This document shows positions 36,190-44,983 of a stretch of 64,000 nt of DNA, in pieces (the first letter of the stretch is position 1; each line of letters opens with the position of its first letter). Under the pieces are notes generated by a model, which saw nothing but the letters and a program-made list of their open reading frames with translations, was not told the DNA's origin and ran no database searches. The stretch is from Gemmobacter aquaticus. GTDB lineage: Bacteria; Pseudomonadota; Alphaproteobacteria; Rhodobacterales; Rhodobacteraceae. The stretch is taken from assembly GCF_007859075.1 (NCBI RefSeq), contig NZ_VOAK01000011.1:1426001-1490000 (forward strand). The letters are read 5' to 3'. The position numbers and the translations under genes are program-made.

Positions 36190-36807
36190 ATGTCGGTTCA
36201 GGATCAGGTTCACCGCCTGCTGCGGCCTGTGCGGCCGTGGATGGTTTATGCACTGGGCACCATTCCGGCCGCGCTGCTTATGCTGCGCATCTTCACCGGC
36301 GATCTGGGCGTCGACCCGGTCAAGGCCATCGAACATTCGCTGGGACTGACCGCGTTGCAACTGATCGTCGCGGGGCTGTGCGTCACACCGCTGCGGCGGT
36401 TCGCCGGTCTGAACCTGAACCGGTTTCGTCGCCAGATCGGCGTGCTCGCCTTTGTCTACGCCAGCCTTCATCTGATGGTCTGGGTCACGCTTGACCTGCA
36501 GTTCCGCTGGGCAGAGATCGGGGCCGATCTGGTAAAGCGCCCGTATATCGTGATCGGCATGATCGCCTTCCTCATGCTGCTTCCGCTGGCGCTGACATCG
36601 AACAACGCAGCCGTCCGCAAACTGGGGGCGCAGAGGTGGCAGTTGCTGCATCTTCTGACCTATCCTGCGGCCCTGCTTGCGGCGCTGCATTTCGTCTGGC
36701 TGGTGAAAGCCTGGCCGCTAGAGCCGCTTCTTTACATGGCTGCAGTGGTCGCCCTGCTTGGGCTGCGGGTCTGGGTCCGGCAGCGGCGCGCGACGGCAAC
36801 AACCTAG
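36190..36807 (+). CDS. msrQ: MsrP heme-binding membrane subunit
   Basis: Six-helix heme b protein of the ferric reductase-like family that passes quinol electrons to MsrP. 205 aa. Histidine-bearing helices are visible: KAIEHSLGLTALQLIVAG, LAFVYASLHLMVWVTL and QLLHLLTYPAALLAALHFVWLV. The start at 36190 follows the msrP stop by 4 nt and fits the usual MsrQ N-terminus. Confidence 0.94.
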   Translation: MSVQDQVHRLLRPVRPWMVYALGTIPAALLMLRIFTGDLGVDPVKAIEHSLGLTALQLIVAGLCVTPLRRFAGLNLNRFRRQIGVLAFVYASLHLMVWVTLDLQFRWAEIGADLVKRPYIVIGMIAFLMLLPLALTSNNAAVRKLGAQRWQLLHLLTYPAALLAALHFVWLVKAWPLEPLLYMAAVVALLGLRVWVRQRRATATT

Positions 36808-36885
36808 CCGCTTGATCGACGCACGGGCGCGCAACGCACGGTAGAATTCCGCACCAGAAAGCGTGTCATTCCGCAAATGTTCACG

Positions 36886-36909
36886 CCATGCGAATCTTTG
36901 TTCGCATGG
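36886..36909. promoter_or_regulatory. Perfect inverted repeat upstream of RTX gene
   Basis: Arms CCATGCGAA (36886-36894) and TTCGCATGG (36901-36909) around a 6-nt centre. It lies 48 nt before the RTX start, in an AT-richer promoter region that also contains related TTCCGCAAATGTTC and TTCCGCATTTGGAAC blocks. It could be an operator or a 5'-UTR hairpin. Confidence 0.55.
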
Positions 36910-36956
36910 TAGATTTTCCGCATTTGGAACAGTTCTTGAATGAAGGGGAATAGGGC

Positions 36957-38504
36957 ATGGCGAACGTGACGATGACGACCCAGTTTTCTCAACTGGATGA
37001 GTGGCCGGGGCATCTGCTTGAGGCACAAGGCAACGAAACCATCGAAAACCGAACAGCAACAAACCTGACTTTCCGCTATGGACCGGGCCATGATTTCGAG
37101 GGGTACACGGTCAGCATTTCGGGAACCGGGTTTACCTGGAACGATGGTGAGGCGACAGGCGGTCGGGTGCAGTCGCTCGTTGTCCGAAATGGCGCCGGCA
37201 ACGTCATCTTTTCAGTAACCGGCATTACAGCCGCAACACTTGGCAGCGACTTGACCCAGCTTCACAGCGCGATATTCGGCGCGGCGGGCCAGACCAACCC
37301 GGATCTCTGGTCGGCCTGGAATTTCCTGATGTCGGGGAACGACACGATCACCGGCACCAATCAGGATGACTGGAATTTCCCACCCGGCGAAAATGGCGGG
37401 AACAACCTCTACAACCTGCGCGGCGGCAACGATTGGACATGGGTCGGCGCGGGGCGTGACACGATCAATGGCGGTGCGGGCGATGATACGATCTCGTTCA
37501 TCGAGACCCACTACAATCAGGGGGCAACCGCCACGCGGGGCGCTGTCATCAACGTCAAGACCGGCACCATCATCGACCCATGGGGCAATACCGACCGCTT
37601 CACCAGCATCGAGCGGTTCGAGGGCTCTCGTTTTGCCGATCAATTCATCGGCGGCGATAATCGCGACCGGTTTTCCGGTGGCCGGGGGGCCGATACCATC
37701 AACGGCGGCGGCGACACCGATGAGGCACGTTACAGCAACGACTATCAGCGCGGCGCAACACTGGGCATCATCGCGAACCTACAGACATCCGTCTCAGGCG
37801 GAAACATCCGGGGCACCGTGCGGGATGGCTTTGGCCAGACCGACCGACTGATCAACGTCGAACGTGTGGAAGGCACCCGCCTCAATGACCGCTTTACCGG
37901 GTCATCACAGGACAACCACTTCTGGGGCGGTGAGGGTCTCGACCGCTTCGACGGCAAGGGTGGCTATGACTTCCTGCGCATGGAACGTCAGTTCACAGAT
38001 CAGGAGATGACCGGCGTACATGTCGATCTGTCTTTGGCCAGTGGCCAGATCGTCGACGACGGTTTTGGCAACACCGAGAATGCGGCGAACTTTGAAGGCG
38101 TTCTCGGAAGTGCTCAGGACGATCTGATCCTTGGCAATGGCCAGGGCAATGTGATCGAAGGTTGGCTCGGCGCAGACACCCTGACCGGCCGTGGCGGGCA
38201 CGACGAGTTTTCCTGGTACTCCCAAGAGGAAATCGGCGACGACGATGTAGTGACCGACTTTACCCTGAATGGAGCTGGCTCTGATGTGCTGGCGTTCGAA
38301 GCCGATAACTTCAGCGGCATGACCAATACCGTGCGACTGGTGAACGGAACGGCGGCGACCATCGCGCAGGGACAGTTTGTGTTCAACGCGTCCAACAACA
38401 CGCTCTACTGGGATCCTGATGGCACCGGCAGCGAAGATGCGATCATCATTGCCCAGTTGCAGGGGGTGAACGCGCTGACAGTGGGCGATTTCATACTGTA
38501 CTGA
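36957..38504 (+). CDS. RTX-type calcium-binding secreted protein (515 aa)
   Basis: Hemolysin-type calcium-binding protein. No N-terminal signal peptide. The N-terminal 130 residues show no recognised catalytic domain (Ser/Thr/Gly-rich beta-like sequence). From about 140 onward there are several degenerate RTX nonapeptide blocks: NLRGGNDWTWVGAGRDTING, FSGGRGADTINGGGDTD, FWGGEGLDRFDGKGGYDF and LTGRGGHDEFSW. The C-terminus ends in NALTVGDFILY, a hydrophobic tail like those of type I secretion substrates. Type I export is therefore inferred, but no TolC, ABC exporter or membrane-fusion gene is in the window. Confidence 0.85.
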   Translation: MANVTMTTQFSQLDEWPGHLLEAQGNETIENRTATNLTFRYGPGHDFEGYTVSISGTGFTWNDGEATGGRVQSLVVRNGAGNVIFSVTGITAATLGSDLTQLHSAIFGAAGQTNPDLWSAWNFLMSGNDTITGTNQDDWNFPPGENGGNNLYNLRGGNDWTWVGAGRDTINGGAGDDTISFIETHYNQGATATRGAVINVKTGTIIDPWGNTDRFTSIERFEGSRFADQFIGGDNRDRFSGGRGADTINGGGDTDEARYSNDYQRGATLGIIANLQTSVSGGNIRGTVRDGFGQTDRLINVERVEGTRLNDRFTGSSQDNHFWGGEGLDRFDGKGGYDFLRMERQFTDQEMTGVHVDLSLASGQIVDDGFGNTENAANFEGVLGSAQDDLILGNGQGNVIEGWLGADTLTGRGGHDEFSWYSQEEIGDDDVVTDFTLNGAGSDVLAFEADNFSGMTNTVRLVNGTAATIAQGQFVFNASNNTLYWDPDGTGSEDAIIIAQLQGVNALTVGDFILY

Positions 38505-38520
38505 CGGATCAATCCGCGCG

Positions 38521-38549
38521 GTGCGGGAGGGTTCACGACCCTTCCGCAC
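38521..38549. terminator. Hairpin in the RTX-DUF1194 convergent gap
   Basis: GTGCGGGAGGGT (38521-38532) / ACCCTTCCGCAC (38538-38549) with one wobble and a 5-nt loop. No clear T-run, so termination may need Rho. Confidence 0.5.
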
Positions 38550-38575
38550 ATCAAAACCATGACGGCAGGCGAGGC

Positions 38576-39388
38576 TCATAGCCCTTTCCGGATTCCGCCA
38601 GTCGGTACGGGTTGATCTGCCGCCAAAAGCGGCACCGAGATTTCGCGCACCAGCTTGGCATTGATCGCCTCGCTGAAAGAAGCGAGGGTCGAGACGCTCA
38701 TCACGAATGCACCCGGCCCGGTGACAAGGTTGCGGCCATACCATTCCGCAAGATCTGGTCGGCTGGTCTGTATCGCAAGGCCGTTGACCGTAACCCCCAT
38801 GGCCGCCGCCCGCATACGCGCCACGTTCAGCGCGATGTTCTCGCGGGCGCGGGCAATCATGGTTTCCGCCCCATCGCCCGAAACATTGACCAATCGGCGG
38901 GGCGCGCAGGACATGTCCAGCGCAATCAGGTCAAGCGCCGTCCAAAGCCCCCGGCCGATCCCCGTGTTTCCGGTCACCCGGCGATCAAGCGCGTCGATGC
39001 GTTGGGCAAAGGCCTCTGCCGCGCGTCGGTTGCTGACGTCCTGAAACGGAAGAACCTGCGAGGACATCTCGCCATCCGCCCAAACCACCATCGCGACCTG
39101 GACCTGCCCGGCCGACATGATCGCGTTCTGGACCGAAGGCGAACGAAAGGCGTCGGCATAGCCCTGTATTTGCAGCCGAAACTCGGCGTCGTTGACGCTG
39201 CCCGAGGCATCCAGCGCCAGTACCAGCACCAGATCAGGGCATCGCGCGGCCCAAGCTGCGGGTGCCCCGGCAGTCCAGAATAGAACCAGAGCAAGGCCTG
39301 CCCTGCCCCATGCAGCAGACCGCCGCACGACCCGGCGCCAGCAATCTGGCCGTTGTGCCGGGAAGACACCGAATGCGAACCTGAACAT
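38576..39388 (-). CDS. DUF1194 von Willebrand factor A-like exported protein
   Basis: 270 aa. A long basic N-region followed by a hydrophobic stretch and AWA cleavage site around residue 47 indicates export. The mature protein opens with a VWA-type fold: LVLALDASGSVNDAEF holds the MIDAS DxSxS, and later GNTGIGRGLWTALDLI and VNVSGDGAET supply further metal-site residues. This matches DUF1194, a family frequent in Rhodobacterales. The start at 39388 is set by GGAGGT 4 nt upstream. Its position convergent to the RTX gene may be coincidental. Confidence 0.85.
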   Translation of the reverse strand: MFRFAFGVFPAQRPDCWRRVVRRSAAWGRAGLALVLFWTAGAPAAWAARCPDLVLVLALDASGSVNDAEFRLQIQGYADAFRSPSVQNAIMSAGQVQVAMVVWADGEMSSQVLPFQDVSNRRAAEAFAQRIDALDRRVTGNTGIGRGLWTALDLIALDMSCAPRRLVNVSGDGAETMIARARENIALNVARMRAAAMGVTVNGLAIQTSRPDLAEWYGRNLVTGPGAFVMSVSTLASFSEAINAKLVREISVPLLAADQPVPTGGIRKGL

Positions 39389-39405
39389 CCTGACCTCCTG
39401 AAAAT

Positions 39406-40398
39406 TCACGCCTCCAATCGATTGGCCGCCCCAAGTGGCTGAGCCGGGTCGGCTTTCAGCCTGCGTTCGCTCTCCCACAGCGTCAGCATTGCGGCCATGA
39501 CAAACCCGCATCCCAGAACCTCGGTCGGTGTGAGCCTCTCATTCAGCAGAAACCATGCCAGAAGGGCCGCGAACGCGGGCTCGACCATCGAGGCCACGAG
39601 GCCCAGGTTCGCCGAACGGCACCGGGCCATTCCCGCGCAGAACAGCACATAGGCGAGCGCGGTCGGTCCGAGGCCGAGATAGAAGACCAGTCCGGCAAGG
39701 TCCCAGCCAGCCATCGCCCCTATGGGCGCCTGATCGGGCCGGAACAGGTGCAGCATCACAAGCAGGATCAATGCGGCCAGTGTCAGCCCTGCGCCTGCGA
39801 CCAGCAGCGGCCCGGCTGATTGCGTCAGCCGACGCGCCGCCGAGGTCATCAGCACAAAGGCGGCAGAGGCAATGATCGCCAGCACAAGCCCGTAAGGGTT
39901 CAGGCCATCCGCACCGACCGTCATGCTTCCAGCGGCGAAAAAGCCAAGCCCGACAACCGCCAGCCCTAGTGCCAGTAGAGCACCCTTGGCGGGGCTGCGA
40001 TTGCCGTGCAGGAAACCCAAGGCCGTGCCCATGAGGGGGGGCAAGCAAACCGTCAGGAACACCGTGGTGGTGACCCCCAGCAGGGTGAAGGACTGAAACA
40101 GGCAGACCTGAAATACCGCACAACCCATGGCAAAAGACGCAAGCCAGAAGGGCTCCAGCCGCAGGATCGCTGATATCGGCACACGCGCGACGAGCACGAG
40201 CAAAACCAGAAGCGCAGGCCCGCCGATGGCCAGACGCGCAAGCCCCAGTTCCTCTTGCGGCAGGATCGCTGCCGACGGGACGAGCCTCGTCGAGACCCCG
40301 ACCGTCCCCCAAAGACAGGCCGCGGCCATTACCTGTGCGATCCCTGTGACTGCCGACTGATTTCTGCCCTGGCTTTTCACTGCAGCAACTCCCGGCAT
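39406..40398 (-). CDS. EamA/DMT-family permease
   Basis: About ten transmembrane helices in two EamA repeats, 330 aa. The first repeat starts VMAAACLWGTVGVSTRLVPS; the second contains AIIASAAFVLMTSAARRLTQ and the closing EPAFAALLAWFLLNERLTPTEVLGCGFVMAA, the usual C-terminal EamA signature. Drug/metabolite transporters of this type export amino acids or small metabolites; the substrate is unknown. The start is uncertain and several downstream Met or Val codons would serve. It lies 17 nt upstream of the DUF1194 start. Confidence 0.85.
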   Translation of the reverse strand: MPGVAAVKSQGRNQSAVTGIAQVMAAACLWGTVGVSTRLVPSAAILPQEELGLARLAIGGPALLVLLVLVARVPISAILRLEPFWLASFAMGCAVFQVCLFQSFTLLGVTTTVFLTVCLPPLMGTALGFLHGNRSPAKGALLALGLAVVGLGFFAAGSMTVGADGLNPYGLVLAIIASAAFVLMTSAARRLTQSAGPLLVAGAGLTLAALILLVMLHLFRPDQAPIGAMAGWDLAGLVFYLGLGPTALAYVLFCAGMARCRSANLGLVASMVEPAFAALLAWFLLNERLTPTEVLGCGFVMAAMLTLWESERRLKADPAQPLGAANRLEA

Positions 40399-40559
40399 GT
40401 CATGCCCTGTGCGGGGTCATCGGCACGTTGGACTCAACTGCGGCGAAACTAGCCCGGGCGCCTGCTGCAAAGCGCTTGGGTCGGTGCCGTTGAGCAGTCT
40501 TGGCACGTGAAATCAGCGTGATTTCATCCGACGGGATCGTGAAATACTGTTTCCACCGT

Positions 40560-42518
40560 TCAGGCGTGCAGTGGCAGGCCTGTCGCGGTCAGCGCATCGA
40601 GGAAACGGTGGTTCCAAGCCGGATCGAGGAACGGCTGCCCTGCAGCCCATGCCGCCGCGCCGAAGGCCGGGTCGAGCTTCATGACCACCTGCGCCGCCGC
40701 AGCCGCGTCCTCGGCCCTGCCCTGTTCGTGCAGCCCGATCACGCGGAAAAGATGTGCGTGGATATAGGCGCCGCTCCGGTCGATCGCCGCCTTGGACCAG
40801 ACGAGCGATTGCGCAAACTGCCCGAGTTGCAGATGGGCCTGCGCCATGTCGCCCGCATACCACGGCGGATACACCGGGCACAGGCGCATCGCCTGTTCGG
40901 TCAACCGCAATCCTGCCTCTGGGCGGCCCGAAAAGTTCGCCACATTTGCGGCAATCGCATAGACCATGGCATGGTTCCGGCCAAGCCGCATCGCTTCGGC
41001 CAGCGAGGCCTCAGCGGCAGCAAAGTCGCGCTGCTGCATCCGGGCAATCGCGGTCACGACATGCGGCTCGGGGTTTTCGGGATCGAGTTCGCGCCCTTTG
41101 GCTGCCGCGTCAAGCGCGGCGGCGATCGATGACGCGGGGTCCATGCTCCAACCACAGAAGGCCTGGCCCCAATGCCACCAGCCCAGCAAGGTATGCGCAG
41201 CGGCATAGGTCGGATCGAGCCGGATCGCCTCTTTGATGCAACGATACGCCGCGGGTGAGCAGACGCGGTCATGGCTGGAAATCAGTGTCGAGGCCTGCAG
41301 CACGAGCTCCCACGGCTCCAGCTGGTTCGCCCGGTTGAGCTTTGACAGCGCCTGCTCACCCTGCAGCAAGGCCACGTTGATGGCGACCGCGACCTTGAGC
41401 GTGATCTCGTCCTGCGCGGCAAAGCCATTGGCCAGATCAATGTCATGGCGATGCGAGAACAGGTATTCCGTTGCCCGGCAATCGACGAGATGCACATTGA
41501 CCCGGGCCCGCCCGTCAGCAGCCATCAACTGCCCCTCCAGCATGTAGTCGGCTGCCGACGCCCGGTTCAGCGCGAGAAGATCGTCGGGATGTCTGCTGCT
41601 GAGTCCAACCGTGCCCATCGCAACCACCCGAAGATAAGGCAGCTTGGACAGGGTGGTCACAAGACTTCCCGAGAGCGACGAGGCAAACAGAAGCTTCTCC
41701 CGGTCATCCGAAAGGCAGACCAGCGGATGCACCGCAAGCACGGGCGATGCAGGCGACCGCGGCTCCGCCTGCGGCAATGGCGGACCGGCACTGGCCTGCG
41801 CGCGCTCGATGCTGCGCATCAGGGCGAGTGTTTCGGCCGAGACCGGCTCACCAAGCTCGCGGGTATAGAGGTCTTTGAGCAGCCGGAACTGCCGGATCGC
41901 CTCATCCCTTGACCCGGTTTCGGCGAGTGCCTCGATCAGCACTTGATGGGCCTCCTCACGCAGGGGATCGGCCGAGACCCATTGCCGGGCCCGCGCAACC
42001 CTCTCCCGGCCCAAGGACTGCCTGGCCATCGTCTCTAGCGCCCCGACGTAGAGATCATGCAGATGCCGCCGCTCTGTCCCCGACCAGTCTTCAAACATGG
42101 CATCGCGGATGTAGATCCCGTCCAGAAACGGTCCTTGATAGATCGACACCGCATCAGAAAGACGCCCGGCAGCGATGTACGACCGGAACTCAGCCACGTC
42201 GCATCGCACACATGACGACCTTAGACCTATCGCGTTGCGTCCGACATCCAGATAGTCGTCGCAGGTCGGCCCGAATGTGCGCCTGATCAAGGCAAGCGTC
42301 TGGCGCAGGCTGCTTTTGGCGAGGGCATCGTCGGTACCGCTCCACAGAAGTCCCGAGATCCGGTCACGACTGGCGGTGCAATCGGGCGAGACGGCGAGGA
42401 TGGCCAAGACTGCCGATGCCTTTTTACCGAGTGAGGCCGCCGGCGCCAACGTCGGGCCTTTGACGTTGAACCCTCCGAGAAGTTTCAGATGGATGGCTTC
42501 ATCAGATCCGTCCGCCAA
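40560..42518 (-). CDS. SARP/BTAD-type transcriptional regulator with TPR domain
   Basis: 652 aa from a TTG start (42518) preceded by AGGAGA 8 nt upstream; an earlier in-frame TTG at 42599 lacks such a site. Layout: an OmpR/PhoB-like winged helix (LKLLGGFNVKGPT to LLWSGTDDALAKSSLRQTLALIRRTFG), a bacterial transcriptional activator domain (VAEFRSYIAAGRLSDAVSIYQG and EEAHQVLIEALAETGSRDEAIRQF), an FASSLSGSLVTTLSKLPYLRVV module seen in adenylate-cyclase- and TPR-linked regulators, and C-terminal TPR-like helices (LLGWWHWGQ, EAMRLGRNHAMVYAIAAN, AHLQLGQFAQSLVWSKAAI). Such SARP-like proteins act as pathway-specific activators. The neighbouring GMC cluster is a candidate target. Confidence 0.82.
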   Translation of the reverse strand: MADGSDEAIHLKLLGGFNVKGPTLAPAASLGKKASAVLAILAVSPDCTASRDRISGLLWSGTDDALAKSSLRQTLALIRRTFGPTCDDYLDVGRNAIGLRSSCVRCDVAEFRSYIAAGRLSDAVSIYQGPFLDGIYIRDAMFEDWSGTERRHLHDLYVGALETMARQSLGRERVARARQWVSADPLREEAHQVLIEALAETGSRDEAIRQFRLLKDLYTRELGEPVSAETLALMRSIERAQASAGPPLPQAEPRSPASPVLAVHPLVCLSDDREKLLFASSLSGSLVTTLSKLPYLRVVAMGTVGLSSRHPDDLLALNRASAADYMLEGQLMAADGRARVNVHLVDCRATEYLFSHRHDIDLANGFAAQDEITLKVAVAINVALLQGEQALSKLNRANQLEPWELVLQASTLISSHDRVCSPAAYRCIKEAIRLDPTYAAAHTLLGWWHWGQAFCGWSMDPASSIAAALDAAAKGRELDPENPEPHVVTAIARMQQRDFAAAEASLAEAMRLGRNHAMVYAIAANVANFSGRPEAGLRLTEQAMRLCPVYPPWYAGDMAQAHLQLGQFAQSLVWSKAAIDRSGAYIHAHLFRVIGLHEQGRAEDAAAAAQVVMKLDPAFGAAAWAAGQPFLDPAWNHRFLDALTATGLPLHA

Positions 42519-42731
42519 GCGCGATCTCCTGCCGATGTGCCTCTCGCCTGTCTCTTGAAACAATACCCTTCTTCGACCACCGGCCGCCAAACCCGACAAA
42601 GCACGGATAATCGTCTGAGCAGCGGGATCTAATCGCTTGATGATTGTATAGAATCCAGTCCGATTTCAAGCGGCGTTTCACGCACTCCCCGTCATGTGAG
42701 GGGCCATAAAACGGCAAACGTGCAACGGACG

Positions 42732-42759
42732 TGGGCCGGAGAAAACCCCCGGCCCACAT
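42732..42759 (-). terminator. Terminator-like hairpin after GMC operon
   Basis: Inverted repeat around GTGGGCCGG and CCGGCCCAC (about 42731-42756), 9-bp stem with a short A/C-rich loop. No long T-run. It lies in the gap between the GMC gene and the SARP regulator. Confidence 0.4.
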
Positions 42760-42789
42760 TCTGCACTTCAGCCCACATTTTGTACTTCA
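42752..42789 (-). repeat. Tandem 19-bp direct repeat at the GMC stop
   Basis: GCCCACATTCTGCACTTCA (42752-42770) is followed directly by GCCCACATTTTGTACTTCA (42771-42789), two mismatches. The second copy contains the GMC stop codon. Confidence 0.6.
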
Positions 42790-44355
42790 GATGGTGCCTG
42801 CCGACATCTCGCGGGCGATGTGGTCGGCCTGACGGATTGCCAGCGCCACGATGGTCAGCGTCGGGTTTTCGGCGGCACCTGTGGTGAACTGCGACCCATC
42901 CGAGACGAAAAGGTTCGCAATTTCATGGCTTTGCCCCCACTTGTTCACAACCCCGTCTTCCGGCTTTTCCGACATGCGGTTGGTGCCGAGGTTATGCGTG
43001 CTTGGATAGGGCGTCGTCGGGAAGGTGCGTGTCGCGCCCACCGCCTCATACATCGCGATCCCCTTGGCATAGGCGTGGTTGCGCATCGCGATGTCATTGG
43101 GGTGGTCGTCGAAATGCACGTTCGCAACCGGCAGCCCATACTGGTCCTTGGTTTCCGACAGTGTCACGCCGTTCTGCAGCTGTGGCATGTCCTCGCCCAC
43201 GATCCAGAGACCGGCCATGTTTTCATAGCTGTCGAGCGCTGTGGTAAAGCCGCGCCCCCAGGCACCGGGGTTGAGGAAGGCCGCCATGAACGGCAGGCCG
43301 AGGCTGAGTGTCTCCAACTCATATCCGCCGACAAAGCCGCGCGAGGGGTCGTGCCGGGCCTCATCCTGAACGATGCCCGCCATCGTGGTGCCCCGCCACA
43401 TCCGCACGGGCTTGTCAAAGACCGCGTACACAGACCCGGTTGTGTGGCGCATGTAGTTCTTGCCCACCATGCCCGAGCCATTTGCCAGCCCGTTCGGGAA
43501 TTTCGAGGAATGAGAGTTGAGCAGCAGGCGCGGGCTTTCAAAGCTGTTGCCAGCAACGCAGACGATGCGCGCCTTCTGCATTTGAAGGTTGCCGTCCTTG
43601 TCGAAATATTCGACGCCGGTCACCTTGCCGCTGTCATCGTGCAGAATGCGCGCAACGTGCGAGCGTTCGCGAACCTCCAGATTGCCCGTCGCCTCACCCG
43701 CTGGGATATCGGTATAGGCCGCGCTCCATTTGGCGCCCCATTTGCAGCCCTGAAAGCAGAAGCCGGTCTGTTGGCAGGCCAAGCGACCATCATACTCTTT
43801 GGAGTTGATCGCCATGCGACCGGTATGCACTTCCTTGTAGCCAAGTGCCTGGGCGCCTTTCTCGAACACCTTGTAGTTGTTGTTGCCGGGCAGGCCAGGG
43901 CGGTCCCCCGTGCGCGTCACGCCCAGCTTGGTTTCGGCCTTGTCATACCACGGCGCCATTTCGGCCCCATCGATCGGCCAGTCGAGCAAGTTTGCCCCTT
44001 CGACCTTGCCGTAGTTGGTCAGTGCCTTCCATTCGTGGTCCTGGAACCGGATCGAGGCACCGGCCCAGTGGGTCGTGGTTCCACCCACCGCCTTTACGAT
44101 CCATGCGGGCAGTCCGGAGAAATCCTTGGCCACACGCCATGTGCCGCTCGTGGTGCGGGCATCGAGCCAGGCGAGTTGCGAGAAGCTATCCCACTCGTCG
44201 TTGATGAAATCCTCGGGCAGGTAGCGCCCGCCAGCTTCAAGCGCGACAACCTTGACGCCCTTCTGAGCCAGTTCATTGGCCAGCACCCCGCCGCCTGCGC
44301 CGGTGCCGATGATCACGACGACGGAGTCGTCGGACAGTTCAAACTTCGCGACCAT
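42787..44355 (-). CDS. GMC-family FAD oxidoreductase (gluconate 2-dehydrogenase alpha-like)
   Basis: 522 aa. FAD-binding VVIIGTGAGGGVLANELA at 13-30, GGTTTHWAGASIRFQ, a Cys-rich patch (LACQQTGFCFQGCKWGAKWSAAYTD), and C-terminal STHNLGTNRMSEKPEDGVVN with the catalytic His region and NLFVSDGSQF. The protein resembles the large subunit of membrane-bound gluconate/sorbitol-type dehydrogenases. No signal peptide; its partner subunit upstream has a Tat signal, so export as a pre-folded pair is expected. The 12-nt spacing to that gene supports one operon. No cytochrome c subunit is nearby. Confidence 0.88.
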   Translation of the reverse strand: MVAKFELSDDSVVVIIGTGAGGGVLANELAQKGVKVVALEAGGRYLPEDFINDEWDSFSQLAWLDARTTSGTWRVAKDFSGLPAWIVKAVGGTTTHWAGASIRFQDHEWKALTNYGKVEGANLLDWPIDGAEMAPWYDKAETKLGVTRTGDRPGLPGNNNYKVFEKGAQALGYKEVHTGRMAINSKEYDGRLACQQTGFCFQGCKWGAKWSAAYTDIPAGEATGNLEVRERSHVARILHDDSGKVTGVEYFDKDGNLQMQKARIVCVAGNSFESPRLLLNSHSSKFPNGLANGSGMVGKNYMRHTTGSVYAVFDKPVRMWRGTTMAGIVQDEARHDPSRGFVGGYELETLSLGLPFMAAFLNPGAWGRGFTTALDSYENMAGLWIVGEDMPQLQNGVTLSETKDQYGLPVANVHFDDHPNDIAMRNHAYAKGIAMYEAVGATRTFPTTPYPSTHNLGTNRMSEKPEDGVVNKWGQSHEIANLFVSDGSQFTTGAAENPTLTIVALAIRQADHIAREMSAGTI

Positions 44356-44367
44356 ATCCGTCTCTCC

Positions 44368-44937
44368 TCACAGCCAGTCGATGTCGTCGAAACCACGTTC
44401 GATGTAGCCACCCTGCGAGAAGGACTCGCCTTCGTAGCCAAACAGCGGCCAGATGTCTTTCTGGTTGTAGAGCCCGGTCACGAGCCCCGCGCGAACGGTC
44501 TGAAAGAAGGGCGTGGTCTCGATCGCCTGCAGTACCTTCACCCGGTCTTCCTCCCAGCCGATACTGACGTAATCGGCGTGGCCCTGGGCTTGGGCCGCGG
44601 CGTTCAAGGCCGCCACCCCCTCATCGACCAGCGCCTTCTGATCGGCGCTGTCGTAACCTTTGACGGCGACCGCGTAGAAGGCGTCGGCGATGCGGTCATG
44701 CGGGTAGATGTCACGCGCCATCTGCACCAGCGCGGCCATCTGTTCAGGCTTGATGGTCGTGACCTCCAGCGCCCAGGCCGCATTCGGGGCGGCGATGAAG
44801 CCCGCCCCCACGACGGTAAGGGCGCCGGCGGCGAAGGCGCGTTGCAGCAGGGCGCGACGGGTAAGCCCGGCAAGTTCGGGCCCCGGACTGCGGATCGGGT
44901 TGCGGATATCGGGGCGTTTGGCCCGGGAATGTTTCAT
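44368..44937 (-). CDS. Tat-exported gluconate 2-dehydrogenase subunit 3-like protein
   Basis: 189 aa with a Tat signal: LTRRALLQRAFAAGALTVVGAGFIA, Arg27-Arg28. The mature part (ALEVTTIKPEQMAALVQMARD IYPHD, then VDEGVAALNAAAQAQGHADYVSIGWEEDRVKVLQAIE and LVTGLYNQKDIWPLFGYEGESF) has the sequence pattern of the gamma/subunit 3 of FAD-gluconate dehydrogenases. It presumably carries the GMC subunit across the membrane. The start at 44937 has GGAGGAG upstream; a longer frame to 45030 is unsupported. Confidence 0.87.
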   Translation of the reverse strand: MKHSRAKRPDIRNPIRSPGPELAGLTRRALLQRAFAAGALTVVGAGFIAAPNAAWALEVTTIKPEQMAALVQMARDIYPHDRIADAFYAVAVKGYDSADQKALVDEGVAALNAAAQAQGHADYVSIGWEEDRVKVLQAIETTPFFQTVRAGLVTGLYNQKDIWPLFGYEGESFSQGGYIERGFDDIDWL

Positions 44938-44983
44938 GGTCTCCTCCCTAAGACTTTGAAACGGTGCAGGAAAACAGCGTCGC

